Source of the DNA: Prosthecobacter dejongeii
GTDB lineage: Bacteria; Verrucomicrobiota; Verrucomicrobiia; Verrucomicrobiales; Verrucomicrobiaceae
Length of the DNA stretch: 64,000 nt
Assembly: GCF_014203045.1 (NCBI RefSeq)
Contig: NZ_JACHIF010000007.1
Span: 124,001 to 188,000 of the forward strand
Direction: 5' to 3'
Shown here piece after piece: positions 1 through 8,547 of the stretch (position 1 is the first letter of the stretch; every line of letters starts with the position of its first letter). Below the pieces are notes generated by a model. It was not told the origin of the DNA. It was given only the letters and a program-made list of their open reading frames with translations, and did no database searches. The translations under genes were made by a program, and so were the position numbers.

Positions 1-310
1 TGGCATCCAGTTCTTCCGTGGAAGAGGTTGGTGGGCTTTCAAATTGACCGAGCCAGCGATCAATATTGGCTTTGGTATCGCCACCCTGTCCGCTACCGAA
101 GTAATAGAAGACTGCCTCTAGGGGCTTATCGGTGCCTTCGACGGTGATTTGGAGCGTGGCCGCGCGCATGGGACTGCTAGTCGGCACGGCGGTCCAGAGA
201 TTTGAAGGAAGTGTGAAACTAAGATTTCCGGCGGAGACTTTGCCCTCTTCAGCGCGAAGGCTGGTGGTGGCAAGGCTGAGAAGAGCAAGGGCGGTGAGCA
301 GGCGTTTCAT
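1..310 (-). CDS. Partial exported protein of unknown function
   Basis: An open frame begins with ATG at 310 and runs off the left edge without a stop, so only the first 103 codons are present. The protein starts with MKRLLTALALLSLATTSLRA, a classic signal peptide with basic N-region, hydrophobic core and likely cleavage after LRA. The mature part (FTLPSNLWTAVPTSSPMRAATLQ, then a segment on its use as VFYYFGSGQGG) resembles small secreted proteins of unknown role in Verrucomicrobiota and Planctomycetota. It lies downstream of azurin on the same strand but beyond a hairpin terminator, so it is probably its own unit. No enzyme motif is visible in the portion present. Confidence 0.7.
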   Translation of the reverse strand, partial: MKRLLTALALLSLATTSLRAEEGKVSAGNLSFTLPSNLWTAVPTSSPMRAATLQITVEGTDKPLEAVFYYFGSGQGGDTKANIDRWLGQFESPPTSSTEELDA

Positions 311-340
311 GGTGGGTCGTATGGCTGGTAGAAATGGAAA

Positions 341-362
341 GGGCGGACTCGTGAGTCCGCCC
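341..362 (-). terminator. Hairpin terminator of the azurin gene
   Basis: Bases 341-350 and 353-362 are perfectly complementary ten-base GC-rich arms around a very short centre. Read on the minus strand the hairpin is followed by TTTCCATTTC. It lies 16 bases past the azurin stop codon and before the next minus-strand gene, which fits an intrinsic terminator with a weak U tract. Confidence 0.6.
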
Positions 363-378
363 CGTAAATGCTATGAAT

Positions 379-843
379 TTATTTGGTGACGTGCAAGACT
401 CCTTTCATGAGCAGCCAGTGACCTGGGAATGTGCACATGTAAGGATAGTCGCCCGCCTCGGCTGGAGCGGTGAATTCGATGGTTTCAGTGCCGTTTGGCA
501 TGACCAACTTGGTATTGGCAATGATGTCGTCTTTAGAAGCATCTGGAACATAGCTCTTAGCCATGGCCTGAGGATCGGTCATCATGGCATTGGCCTGTGC
601 GCCGACCGCTTGGTCCTTGCCTGGCTTGACGAGGATGAAATTATGGGGCTGTGGGGCCACGCTGCCTGTGTTATTGAGGGTCAGCTTGACTTTCTGTCCG
701 GCTTTCACCGAGAGATCGGTTTTGTCGTAACCCAAGGGATTGCTGGCGTGTGGCTTGAGCTCGATGGTGGCGACGTCAGCCTCCTGAGCTGAGACATTGA
801 GGGAGAGGAGAGCGAGGGCGGTGAGGGCAGCTAGTTTCTTCAT
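379..843 (-). CDS. Azurin-like blue copper protein
   Basis: A 154-residue exported type I copper protein that should carry electrons in the periplasm. The start chosen is ATG at 843 because it opens a good signal peptide (MKKLAALTALALLSLNVSA); an upstream in-frame start at 903 would add 20 unlikely residues. The copper ligands are all present in azurin order: His67 in PHNF, Cys137 in YMCTFPGH, His142 and Met146 in HWLLMKG. Cys-x4-His-x3-Met is the azurin spacing. Partners cannot be named, but the window also holds several cytochrome c domain proteins. A very similar cupredoxin domain is built into the large fusion protein at 40851. It is monocistronic, with a terminator at 341-362. Confidence 0.9.
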   Translation of the reverse strand: MKKLAALTALALLSLNVSAQEADVATIELKPHASNPLGYDKTDLSVKAGQKVKLTLNNTGSVAPQPHNFILVKPGKDQAVGAQANAMMTDPQAMAKSYVPDASKDDIIANTKLVMPNGTETIEFTAPAEAGDYPYMCTFPGHWLLMKGVLHVTK

Positions 844-984
844 GGTATGGTTTAACGGGGGTAGTACGCTAATCGGGCGTGGAAGATCTAGATTTTCAAC
901 CAATTTCGGTAGGTTGGCTTGAACTTTGCGATTTGCGTCAAGGAAAGTTTCAGCGACGTATTAGCGTATAGTCTCTAACATCCA

Positions 985-2352
985 ATGAATCCCTTTCACG
1001 AAACTGCCACTGCCGCGCATCAGATGAGCCGCCGCCACGTCCTCCGTGGACTTGGGACGATGATGTCTCTGCCTTTCTTGGAATCTCTGGGAGGAAAAGC
1101 TTTCGCCGCTGCCGCTAAAGAGCCCGTAAAGGCACCGATGCGCGCCGCCTGGCTTTACATTCCGAATGGAGTCAATGTGAAAGAGTGGTTTCCTACAGGA
1201 GAAGGCACGAGCTATGAACTGAGCCCCACGCTGAAGGAAATCGAGCGGCATCGCCAAGAATTCATGGTCGTTTCCGGTTTGGCACAGGATAAGGCTCGCT
1301 CTCATGGCAATGGTGGGGGAGACCATGCGCGGGCTACTTCGACTTTCTTGACAGGTTGCATGCCGAAAAAGACCGCTGGTTCCGATATTCAGTTAGGAGT
1401 TTCGGTAGATCAAATTGCTGCTCAGAAAATCGGTCACCTCACACGGCTGCCATCTCTGGAACTGAGCACGGATGGACAGCGCAGTTCTGGCCGCTGTGAC
1501 AGTGGTTACTCTTGTGCTTATCAGTTTAATCTGGCTTGGAAAAATGAGACGATGCCAATGGCACCGGAAATGGACCCCCGGTTAGTCTTTGAACGTCTTT
1601 TTGGTTATGGCGCCGCTGGAGCCAAAGGCGCAGAGGGGGCACGCCGCCAACGTCTGCAGAAAAGCATTTTAGACACTGTTTTGGGCGAGGCAAAGTCTCT
1701 CCAGGGTAAGGTCAATGGTAATGATAAACGGAAGCTGGATGAATACTACAGCAGCGTGCGCGACATCGAGTTGCGTATCGAGCGGGCGGAAAAATTCACG
1801 GCTAGCTTGCCGAAAGATTATCCTGTGCCCGAAGGCATCCCAGAATCTTACGAAGAGCATATTCACATGATGTTCGACCTGCTGACCCTCGCTTTTCAGA
1901 CTGACACGACTCGCCTTTGCACCTTCATGCTCGCTCATGACGGCAGTAACCGGAGCTTTCCTCAGATCGGTGTGCCTGATGCTCACCACTATCTGTCTCA
2001 CCATGAAAGTGACGAACAGAAGTTGGAGAAAATCGCGAAAATCGATCGGTTTTACATGCGCCAATTTGGCTACTTTTTAGATAAACTGAAGGCGACAAAG
2101 GAAGGTGATGGCAATCTTTTGGACAACAGCATGATCGTATTTGGTGGCGGAATTGGTGATGGTAACCGTCATAACCATGATAATTTACCAATCCTTCTCG
2201 CTGGCCGTGCTGGTGGAACCTGGACGCCCGGCAAGCGTATTGTGCTCCCAGGAGAGACTCCAATGACTAATCTTTATCTTTCAATGCTGGATCGCTTGGG
2301 AGTGAGGGCTGAGAAAGTGGGAGATAGCTCGGGTGTCTTGCAGGTGAGTTGA
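985..2352 (+). CDS. Tat-exported DUF1552 family protein
   Basis: A 455-residue protein matching the DUF1552 family, which is abundant in Planctomycetota and Verrucomicrobiota. In those genomes it usually sits beside a DUF1592/DUF1588/PSCyt1 cytochrome, and its function is unknown. The N-terminus holds a twin-arginine motif (SRRHVLRGLG, residues 14-23), then a hydrophobic stretch ending near GKAFA, so export in folded form is likely. Family landmarks include RAAWLYIPNGVN near residue 55, GGGDHARATSTFLTG near residue 115 and SNRSFPQIGVPDAHHYLSHH near residue 320. The first ATG (985) is used; ATG at 1024 would start directly at the Tat motif and is also possible. The usual cytochrome partner is absent here. 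A terminator follows at 2382. Confidence 0.85.
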   Translation: MNPFHETATAAHQMSRRHVLRGLGTMMSLPFLESLGGKAFAAAAKEPVKAPMRAAWLYIPNGVNVKEWFPTGEGTSYELSPTLKEIERHRQEFMVVSGLAQDKARSHGNGGGDHARATSTFLTGCMPKKTAGSDIQLGVSVDQIAAQKIGHLTRLPSLELSTDGQRSSGRCDSGYSCAYQFNLAWKNETMPMAPEMDPRLVFERLFGYGAAGAKGAEGARRQRLQKSILDTVLGEAKSLQGKVNGNDKRKLDEYYSSVRDIELRIERAEKFTASLPKDYPVPEGIPESYEEHIHMMFDLLTLAFQTDTTRLCTFMLAHDGSNRSFPQIGVPDAHHYLSHHESDEQKLEKIAKIDRFYMRQFGYFLDKLKATKEGDGNLLDNSMIVFGGGIGDGNRHNHDNLPILLAGRAGGTWTPGKRIVLPGETPMTNLYLSMLDRLGVRAEKVGDSSGVLQVS

Positions 2353-2381
2353 TGCATCTGACCTAATTCCAAGAATTTGGA

Positions 2382-2414
2382 AATGCCTGATTGCTGTGCG
2401 ATCAGGCATTTTTT
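2382..2414 (+). terminator. Intrinsic terminator after the DUF1552 gene
   Basis: Arms 2382-2391 (AATGCCTGAT) and 2401-2410 (ATCAGGCATT) form a perfect ten-pair stem with a nine-base loop. The stem runs into a T tract ending at 2414. It lies 29 bases after the DUF1552 stop, a strong Rho-independent terminator. Confidence 0.85.
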
Positions 2415-2442
2415 CATTCCCTTACGTGATTGGCGCGTTATC

Positions 2443-2470
2443 TTGTAGGAATTTAACACTTACGTATAAT
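2443..2470 (+). promoter_or_regulatory. Candidate sigma-70-like promoter
   Basis: A perfect -10 hexamer TATAAT lies at 2465-2470. A weak -35-like TTGTAG lies at 2443-2448, with a 16-base spacer. It sits just after the preceding terminator and about 55 bases ahead of the ATG at 2525. The -35 match is poor (3 of 6), so the call rests mostly on the -10 and on position. Confidence 0.45.
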
Positions 2471-2524
2471 TAACATGAGAGGGGCGTTGCATGATAGCGT
2501 CTCCAGTTTTAATAATCACTGCTC

Positions 2525-4135
2525 ATGGCGGCTCAAGCATCCGACTCACCCACGGCATCAGCCACTTCGCAGGAGCTCGCGCTCTTTCCCGAAGATGCTG
2601 AACAGACCCTGGCGATGGATGCGGGACCTGTGGCTTTTGCAAATGAGGCAAAGTCACCGGAAATGCTGCAAACCTCAGAGATTTCTAAAGAGAGCGAAGT
2701 TCCAGTGCGCGCACTGCCCCCGCTGCCGCAGGAACTCAAAAACGTCGCCAAGACTTTGGAAAAAGTTCTGCATGATCCTGGACAATTGCAGGGGGCTTTT
2801 GCCAGCTTTTGTGCCGCTGCCTATGTAAAGCCAGAGTGGGCGGGGGCAGCGAGTGAATATTTGACGACTCTTTTTGAGCATCAGGAAGACACGTTGGCTG
2901 AGATGACGCGGGTGCCAGATTTGATCATTGAGCTAGGCTCAGGACACTACACCCTGACTTTTATGGTGGCCTCCCGCTGGGCGGCCAAGGCAGATTTAGC
3001 ACGATTGACGAGACTAGCAGAAGCTTTGATTGCGACGCAGTCAAAGATGAATAGCACAGAGGTAGTGGATCTCATGCTGGCCTTGACGACTTCGTTGTCA
3101 ATCAGCCGATATTCGCGAGCGGAGCAATTGCTCTCCGCTGCAAGTGCGCACGCTGGTGAGGATGAAGAGGACGCTTTGAGAGAAGCGCACTTGTGGTTAG
3201 GCGCAGGGGGCATTGTCCGTGGCTGCACTCAAGAGGCACGAGATCTATGGGATGTGCGCTTGCGCAGACCTCGCGTCGCTTGGACATGGACGAGTGCAGA
3301 AGAATGCAGCGCATTGGCTCAGTTGGCGCATTCATTGGATCCCCACAGCGAGGCGGCAGTCCTTTTCCAAGCGGTGGTTCCTTCCTGCTGGTGGGATCTT
3401 CTTATCGGACGTGCAAGGGATGTTACCGCTTACGAAGCCGCCTTAACTGCCGCTAAAGCAGCCGCGCAGGAGCGTGCACGGCAGGTGGATGAGATCGTTC
3501 CGGAACCGCCTAAAACACTGGTGCGCCAACCAATCATCGTATGGCGTGGCGTACCCTTTTTTATTGGCGGGCTTGTCGGTGCCTGGGCATTGGTCCTGGG
3601 AATTTGGGCTGGGCCTTATGACTTGGTGAGAACGGCGACTGAACCCCCTGCACTGGCTGAAAAGAATGGAGTGTCTGAAGTGCCTCAAGCTCAATCGCCT
3701 GTATTGCCAGAACACCCGCATGCAGCATGGAGAAAGGCACAAACTGAATCCCTTGCGGCAGAGGTGCCAGAACTGCGCCATTGGGTGGAGAAAATAGAAC
3801 TCGGTGAATGGAAGGAGTTTGAAACCTTGCTCAAGGGGGATTCTGCTGAATTGCCTAAAGACGATCCCAAGTATCAGAAACTCCTTCTATGGTTGCATCT
3901 GGATCCCCCATCAAATGCACAGACCCGCAGACAAGTGCCACTGCTGCTGGCGAGCTTGCGTCAGGACAGCACGGTCATTGAGCTCTGGGAAAAGCTTGTG
4001 TATCCGGGTTCTTTGAATGCACAGGAAATTCAAGAAGCAGCGTTACGCACACAGCATGAGAGTAAGGAAGCGTGGTCTCCGACACAGCGCGCCCAACTGA
4101 GCCGCCTGGTGGAGGCCAAAGTGACAGCTCCGTAG
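2525..4135 (+). CDS. Single-pass membrane protein of unknown function
   Basis: I do not recognise this 536-residue protein. The first 330 residues are Ala/Glu/Leu-rich and look all-helical, with repeat-like arrays such as ADLARLTRLAEALIATQ and SRAEQLLSAASAHAG that suggest a helical-repeat (TPR-like) cytoplasmic domain. One clear transmembrane helix follows at about residues 340-362 (GVPFFIGGLVGAWALVLGIW). The C-terminal 170 residues are again polar and helical, with WKEFETLLKGDSAELPK and QTRRQVPLLLASLRQD. There is no signal peptide at the ATG chosen. It has its own candidate promoter and is followed by 112 non-coding bases, so it is probably transcribed alone. It could be a scaffold or envelope-associated protein, but there is no functional evidence. 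Confidence 0.7.
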   Translation: MAAQASDSPTASATSQELALFPEDAEQTLAMDAGPVAFANEAKSPEMLQTSEISKESEVPVRALPPLPQELKNVAKTLEKVLHDPGQLQGAFASFCAAAYVKPEWAGAASEYLTTLFEHQEDTLAEMTRVPDLIIELGSGHYTLTFMVASRWAAKADLARLTRLAEALIATQSKMNSTEVVDLMLALTTSLSISRYSRAEQLLSAASAHAGEDEEDALREAHLWLGAGGIVRGCTQEARDLWDVRLRRPRVAWTWTSAEECSALAQLAHSLDPHSEAAVLFQAVVPSCWWDLLIGRARDVTAYEAALTAAKAAAQERARQVDEIVPEPPKTLVRQPIIVWRGVPFFIGGLVGAWALVLGIWAGPYDLVRTATEPPALAEKNGVSEVPQAQSPVLPEHPHAAWRKAQTESLAAEVPELRHWVEKIELGEWKEFETLLKGDSAELPKDDPKYQKLLLWLHLDPPSNAQTRRQVPLLLASLRQDSTVIELWEKLVYPGSLNAQEIQEAALRTQHESKEAWSPTQRAQLSRLVEAKVTAP

Positions 4136-4247
4136 CCATTAGAGCGGGTTTCTTTTTGAAAGGAATATCGAGTGCTAAGATACCCTTTGTCCTAAAAGAT
4201 GGAAGATTTGGGTAACTTTATCCGCTATCTTTAAACCACTTTCGACC

Positions 4248-5534
4248 GTGAATTTGCTCCAATCGCTTGATTACTCCATTCTCCAACAGTGCATGCACTG
4301 TGGCATGTGTCTGCCTACTTGCCCCACTTACATGGAGACGAAGAAGGAACGAAATAGCCCGCGAGGACGCATTTCACTGATGAGGAGTGTAGCGGATGGT
4401 GAGTTGGAGATCACCAAGGCGTTTTCAGATGAAATGTATTATTGCCTGGGTTGTCTGGCTTGCCAAACGGCCTGCCCGGCTGGAGTTAAATATGGAGAGC
4501 TTTTTGAAACTGCTCGTGCAGAAGTCGAGCGTGCTGGGGTGGCGCAAAAGGCAGAGCGTGACTTTTGGCGTTGGTTGACGCTGAATGTGCTGTTTATGCA
4601 TCCGCGGCTGCTTCGCTTTGCAGGCTGGGGCCTTAGGTTATGGCAAAAAAGTGGTCTCGATATAGCATTGAGACGGGTCAAGTTTCTGGGGTTATTGCCG
4701 AAAAAACTGCAGGATCTGGAGCCTCAGACACCACGAGTAGCTGCCGTTTTTTCAGATTCATTAATCGAGCCTGTTGAGACGCCCGCGCAGAAGAAATACC
4801 AGGTGGGCTTGCTCACTGGATGCATTCAAGATCTGGCGTTTTCAAACATCAATCGTGATACTGCTGATGTTTTACTAGCCAATGGCTGTGAGGTGGTGAC
4901 CCCACGCTCTCAGTCCTGCTGCGGTTCTTTGCATGCACACAATGGGGCCGTGGAATTGGCTCAAGAATTGGCTCGACGGCAGATCGATAGTTTTGATTTG
5001 GAGAGCCTAGACGCCATCATTACCAATGCGGGGGGGTGTGGCTCTCATCTCAAAACTTATGGCCACTTGCTGCATGACGATCCACTCTACGCTGAGCGTG
5101 CAAAGTTATGGGACGGTAAGGTGAAAGACATTCATGAATGGCTGGTGCAAGTGGGCATCCGAAGACCAACCCATGGAGCAGAAGTGATGGAAGTCACTTA
5201 TCACGAAAGCTGTCATCTCTGTCATGGCCAAAAGGTAGTGAGCCAGCCTCGCCAAGTTTTGCAGGCGATTCCAGGTTTGGTCTTAAAAGAGCTACCGGAA
5301 AGTAATTGGTGTTGTGGCAGTGCTGGGATCTATAACATCACTCAGCCGGAACAGTCTGCTAAACTGCTGAAGCGGAAGGTCAATCACATCCAGCAAACCG
5401 GTTGTAAGGTGGTGACGACTTCCAATCCTGGGTGTCATCTGCAACTGGCCAATGGACTGGGTGCCAGCGCCGAGGTCACGCAGCCAGTGACTTTGCTAGC
5501 AAGGGCATACCGAGAAGAATCGGTCGTGGCCTAA
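4248..5534 (+). CDS. glcF: GlcF-like Fe-S subunit (glycolate/lactate oxidase type)
   Basis: A 428-residue iron-sulfur protein of the GlcF type, which passes electrons from an FAD subunit oxidising a 2-hydroxy acid such as glycolate. Two 4Fe-4S motifs lie at the N-terminus: CMHCGMCLPTCP near residue 16 and CLGCLACQTACP near residue 67. Two cysteine-rich CCG domains follow (SQSCCGSLHAHNG and NWCCGSAGIYNI). Translation starts at a GTG (4248-4250), because no in-frame ATG precedes the first cluster. The FAD partners GlcD and GlcE are not next to it, so the name reflects family rather than proven substrate. Its downstream neighbour converges on it, so it is transcribed alone. Confidence 0.85.
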   Translation: MNLLQSLDYSILQQCMHCGMCLPTCPTYMETKKERNSPRGRISLMRSVADGELEITKAFSDEMYYCLGCLACQTACPAGVKYGELFETARAEVERAGVAQKAERDFWRWLTLNVLFMHPRLLRFAGWGLRLWQKSGLDIALRRVKFLGLLPKKLQDLEPQTPRVAAVFSDSLIEPVETPAQKKYQVGLLTGCIQDLAFSNINRDTADVLLANGCEVVTPRSQSCCGSLHAHNGAVELAQELARRQIDSFDLESLDAIITNAGGCGSHLKTYGHLLHDDPLYAERAKLWDGKVKDIHEWLVQVGIRRPTHGAEVMEVTYHESCHLCHGQKVVSQPRQVLQAIPGLVLKELPESNWCCGSAGIYNITQPEQSAKLLKRKVNHIQQTGCKVVTTSNPGCHLQLANGLGASAEVTQPVTLLARAYREESVVA

Positions 5535-5564
5535 GAGCCGCAATATTTAAAGCTGGTTAGGCTT

Positions 5565-8411
5565 CTACCGAAGGAAACGAAATTCAGGTGTGGCCCAGAG
5601 AGTCTGGATCAAGCGTGCCCAGGCATCTCGGCGTTCATCACGGGTGGCATTGCCAGAGATGGAGGCTTCTAGGTAATCCTTCGCGATGCTGATTTCCTGC
5701 GGCGTGGCTAGACGGTTTAAAGAGTTGCGATAGGCCTTTTGAACCCCTTCTTCAAGAGAGGTCGTTTTCAAACAGCTTTCAGATGCTGAGCGGGCAAGTT
5801 CAATGACCTGGGGGTGATTCATCAGGTAAAGAGCCTGGGTGGCTACCGTGCTGGTCGTGCGTTGAGCGATGGGCTGATTGATATCAGCAAAATCAAAGAC
5901 TTCAAAGAGGGGGTGACGCACGTTTCGAAACGCTGCCGTGTAAACGCTGCGACGGGTGTCATTGAAAGGATATCCATACTCAAGGTTCTGCACCTTCGTG
6001 TCGTTGGAGTCCACGGCTTTGGCATCTCCAACATTCGGGCCAGCCCAGCGGTTATCCATGGAATCAGCCGTCGCAAGCATGGCATCACGAAGGCACTCGG
6101 CATCCATTCGCTTGCGGTTCATTCGTGATAATAAGCGATTGTCCGGATCTATGGTGGAAATCTCACCCTCTGAACTCATGCGATAAGTGTGGCTCATGAC
6201 CATTTCTTTAACGAGCCGTTTCAGACTCCAACCATCTTCCATAAATCGTACCGCAAGGTGATCGAGCAATTCTGGATGAGAGGGTAATTCTCCGGTGACA
6301 CCAAAGTTATCGGTACTGCGTACCAGGCCTGCCCCAAAGATCCAGTGCCAGACGCGGTTTACAAAAACGCGTGCAGTGAGCGGATGTTGGCGCGAGGTGA
6401 GCCACTCCGCCAACTGCAGGCGGCCGCTTTGCTGCGCAGGGATCATCGGCACCTGGCCTTTGACAGCGACCTGGATAAAACCTCGTGGAACGGGGACTCC
6501 AAGATTCCGAATGTTTCCACGCACATGGATGCGGGCATCCTCTGGTTTTTCATCTTCAGTCACGGTCATGGCCTCTTGCCGTGTGGGCCCTTCTTTCTGC
6601 AAGGCTTTGAGTTGTTTTTGCAGCTCAGCCATCCGGCCCTTGAGCTCTTTTTCTTCTTGGCTAGCTATGGGTGAGGGCATAGCTGGCATGTCTGCTTCGG
6701 CTGGGATAAATTGTAGGGCATCCACCGTGACGTAACCTTCAGCCCCAGCATTGGAAAGCATCACAAAATTTTGCCCAGTCGTTTCGAAACGAAAGGTGCC
6801 GAGTGAAATGAATTGTAGGCCTTCGAAGCTCTCGGTGGCTTGTTTGAAATAGACCAGTTCTTCACCATCGGCATGGAAGATGGTGGCCGGGATGCGCTCC
6901 GCCCGGCCTGGACCTCCGCTGAAGGCGACGCGTACTTCGTACTTCCCTGCCACTGGAATTTTGGGCGTAAAGGATATGGTCTTTTCTCCACGTCCTAGAT
7001 TGTCGTCATGAACATACCCTCCACCAATGAAGGGTGGGTAACGGCGGCTGGATTTCCATTCTCCCACCTTCTGTGCTTCGGTGTCATCCACCACCACTCC
7101 CGGAAGATCTGCAGGGGTCAGAGTCTTGCGTTTGCGAAGGCTGAGACCGCCGACATCACGCAAGGCATCTTTGAGATTAGCTATTTCTTGAGTCAGTTGA
7201 CCGACTTGTTTCTCTTTGACCTGCATTGTTGTCTCTTCGTCCCCTTCAAAAGGAAGCGGGCTATCAATCCAGTGGGCGACATTATCCGTGTAGTTTTTTA
7301 ATGTGCGCGTGCTGCGCATGATGCCAGCAAGGGCATAATAATCGCGAGTGGGAATGGGATCAAATTTGTGGTCATGACAGCGGGCACAGCCGATGGTCAT
7401 GCCCATGAATGACTTGCCGATGGTGTCGAGTTGTTCATCCACGATGTCCATGCGGAGCATCTGTTTGTCCTGTTCTTCATAATTGGTTGGGCCAAGGGCC
7501 AAAAAACCAGTTGCTGTGAGATTTTGCCGACGTTCACCCGCATTCTTGGCAGGCAAAAGATCCCCCGCTAGCATTTGCTTGATCATGTGGTCCACGGGCA
7601 AATTGGCCTGGATAGCTTCCAGTAAGTAATCGCGGAATCGCCATGCATCTTTGAACGGTAAGGAACGACCACCCCCTGATGACTCCGCAAAGCGTGTCAT
7701 GTCCATGAAGTGTGAGGTCCAACGTTCGGCAAAAGCAGGTGAAGCGAGGAGTGAATCCACAAGGAATTCAAGTTGCTCAGGAGCCGTGCTGAAAGAGTCC
7801 TTTGGGGGCAGGCCTGTGAGGTCAAAACTCAGGCGGCGAGCAAAAGTGGCCGCGTCTGCATCTTTGGCTGGCTGCAGTTTCTCAGCTTCCAGCCGAGCGA
7901 GGATAAAGTGATCAATCGCGTTGCGTGGCCAAATGTTTTGTTGAACAGACGCAGGGGGCTTGGCAACTGGCAGTTGAAACGACCAAAAGCTGCCATCAGC
8001 TTTTGGATTGCTGGAATTGTTTTTTGTTTCAGGGGCATCATTTCTAGGATCATGCGCACCACTGGCGATCCATGTTTTAAGATCTTCCAAAGCCGCTGCC
8101 GGCAGTTTTTTCTTGGGCGGCATTTTGAGGTCGCGATCCTCGTAACTAACAACTTTCCAGAGCAGGCTTTCCTCGACTTTACCAGGGATGATGCTGGGGC
8201 CTGAATCACCCCCTGTCTGCCAACCCGCACGATGATCGAGCCTCAAGCTACCCTTTTGCTTGTCCACACCGTGGCATTCCGTGCAATGCTCAATCAGCAG
8301 AGGACGAATGCGCTTTTCAAAAAATTCCGCAGAACCTGCTGCCGCACCCTGGGCGAAGGCTGGTAGGAGTGGCAGGATCCAGCAGGCAAGGCGATGGACG
8401 ACTTTCGGCAT
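5565..8411 (-). CDS. PSCyt1-DUF1549-DUF1553 exported cytochrome
   Basis: A 948-residue exported heme protein of the planctomycete-type cytochrome family. A signal peptide (WILPLLPAFAQGAAA) is followed by a PSCyt1 heme site, C43-T-E-C46-H47. A DUF1549 domain spans about 165-370 and holds a second CxxCH (C342-A-R-C345-H346). A middle beta-rich insert at about 450-560 (PVAGKYEVRVAFSGG) looks like a carbohydrate-binding or discoidin-like module. A DUF1553 domain spans about 665-930 (LTARVFVNRVWHWIFG, then TDNFGVTGELPSHPELLD). Such proteins usually pair with a DUF1501 or DUF1552 protein; here the nearest DUF1552 gene is 3 kb away on the other strand. The role is thought to be periplasmic redox chemistry during polymer or sugar degradation, but no reaction is established. 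Confidence 0.88.
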   Translation of the reverse strand: MPKVVHRLACWILPLLPAFAQGAAAGSAEFFEKRIRPLLIEHCTECHGVDKQKGSLRLDHRAGWQTGGDSGPSIIPGKVEESLLWKVVSYEDRDLKMPPKKKLPAAALEDLKTWIASGAHDPRNDAPETKNNSSNPKADGSFWSFQLPVAKPPASVQQNIWPRNAIDHFILARLEAEKLQPAKDADAATFARRLSFDLTGLPPKDSFSTAPEQLEFLVDSLLASPAFAERWTSHFMDMTRFAESSGGGRSLPFKDAWRFRDYLLEAIQANLPVDHMIKQMLAGDLLPAKNAGERRQNLTATGFLALGPTNYEEQDKQMLRMDIVDEQLDTIGKSFMGMTIGCARCHDHKFDPIPTRDYYALAGIMRSTRTLKNYTDNVAHWIDSPLPFEGDEETTMQVKEKQVGQLTQEIANLKDALRDVGGLSLRKRKTLTPADLPGVVVDDTEAQKVGEWKSSRRYPPFIGGGYVHDDNLGRGEKTISFTPKIPVAGKYEVRVAFSGGPGRAERIPATIFHADGEELVYFKQATESFEGLQFISLGTFRFETTGQNFVMLSNAGAEGYVTVDALQFIPAEADMPAMPSPIASQEEKELKGRMAELQKQLKALQKEGPTRQEAMTVTEDEKPEDARIHVRGNIRNLGVPVPRGFIQVAVKGQVPMIPAQQSGRLQLAEWLTSRQHPLTARVFVNRVWHWIFGAGLVRSTDNFGVTGELPSHPELLDHLAVRFMEDGWSLKRLVKEMVMSHTYRMSSEGEISTIDPDNRLLSRMNRKRMDAECLRDAMLATADSMDNRWAGPNVGDAKAVDSNDTKVQNLEYGYPFNDTRRSVYTAAFRNVRHPLFEVFDFADINQPIAQRTTSTVATQALYLMNHPQVIELARSASESCLKTTSLEEGVQKAYRNSLNRLATPQEISIAKDYLEASISGNATRDERRDAWARLIQTLWATPEFRFLR

Positions 8412-8547
8412 GGGCAGTCCAAACCAAACGGTATGGCGTGAATGCCTCTTTCAGTTCGAGCGATGAGGGCATCAAAGCGAGATTAATGATCACAATCATA
8501 AACAGCGTTGCCTTCGGGTGCGTAATTCCTTTACTGTCACTTTTCCC

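Noticed and set aside
373-792. Plus-strand frame opposite azurin
   Set aside because: Azurin on the minus strand has all four copper ligands and a signal peptide. The opposite frame has no comparable feature.
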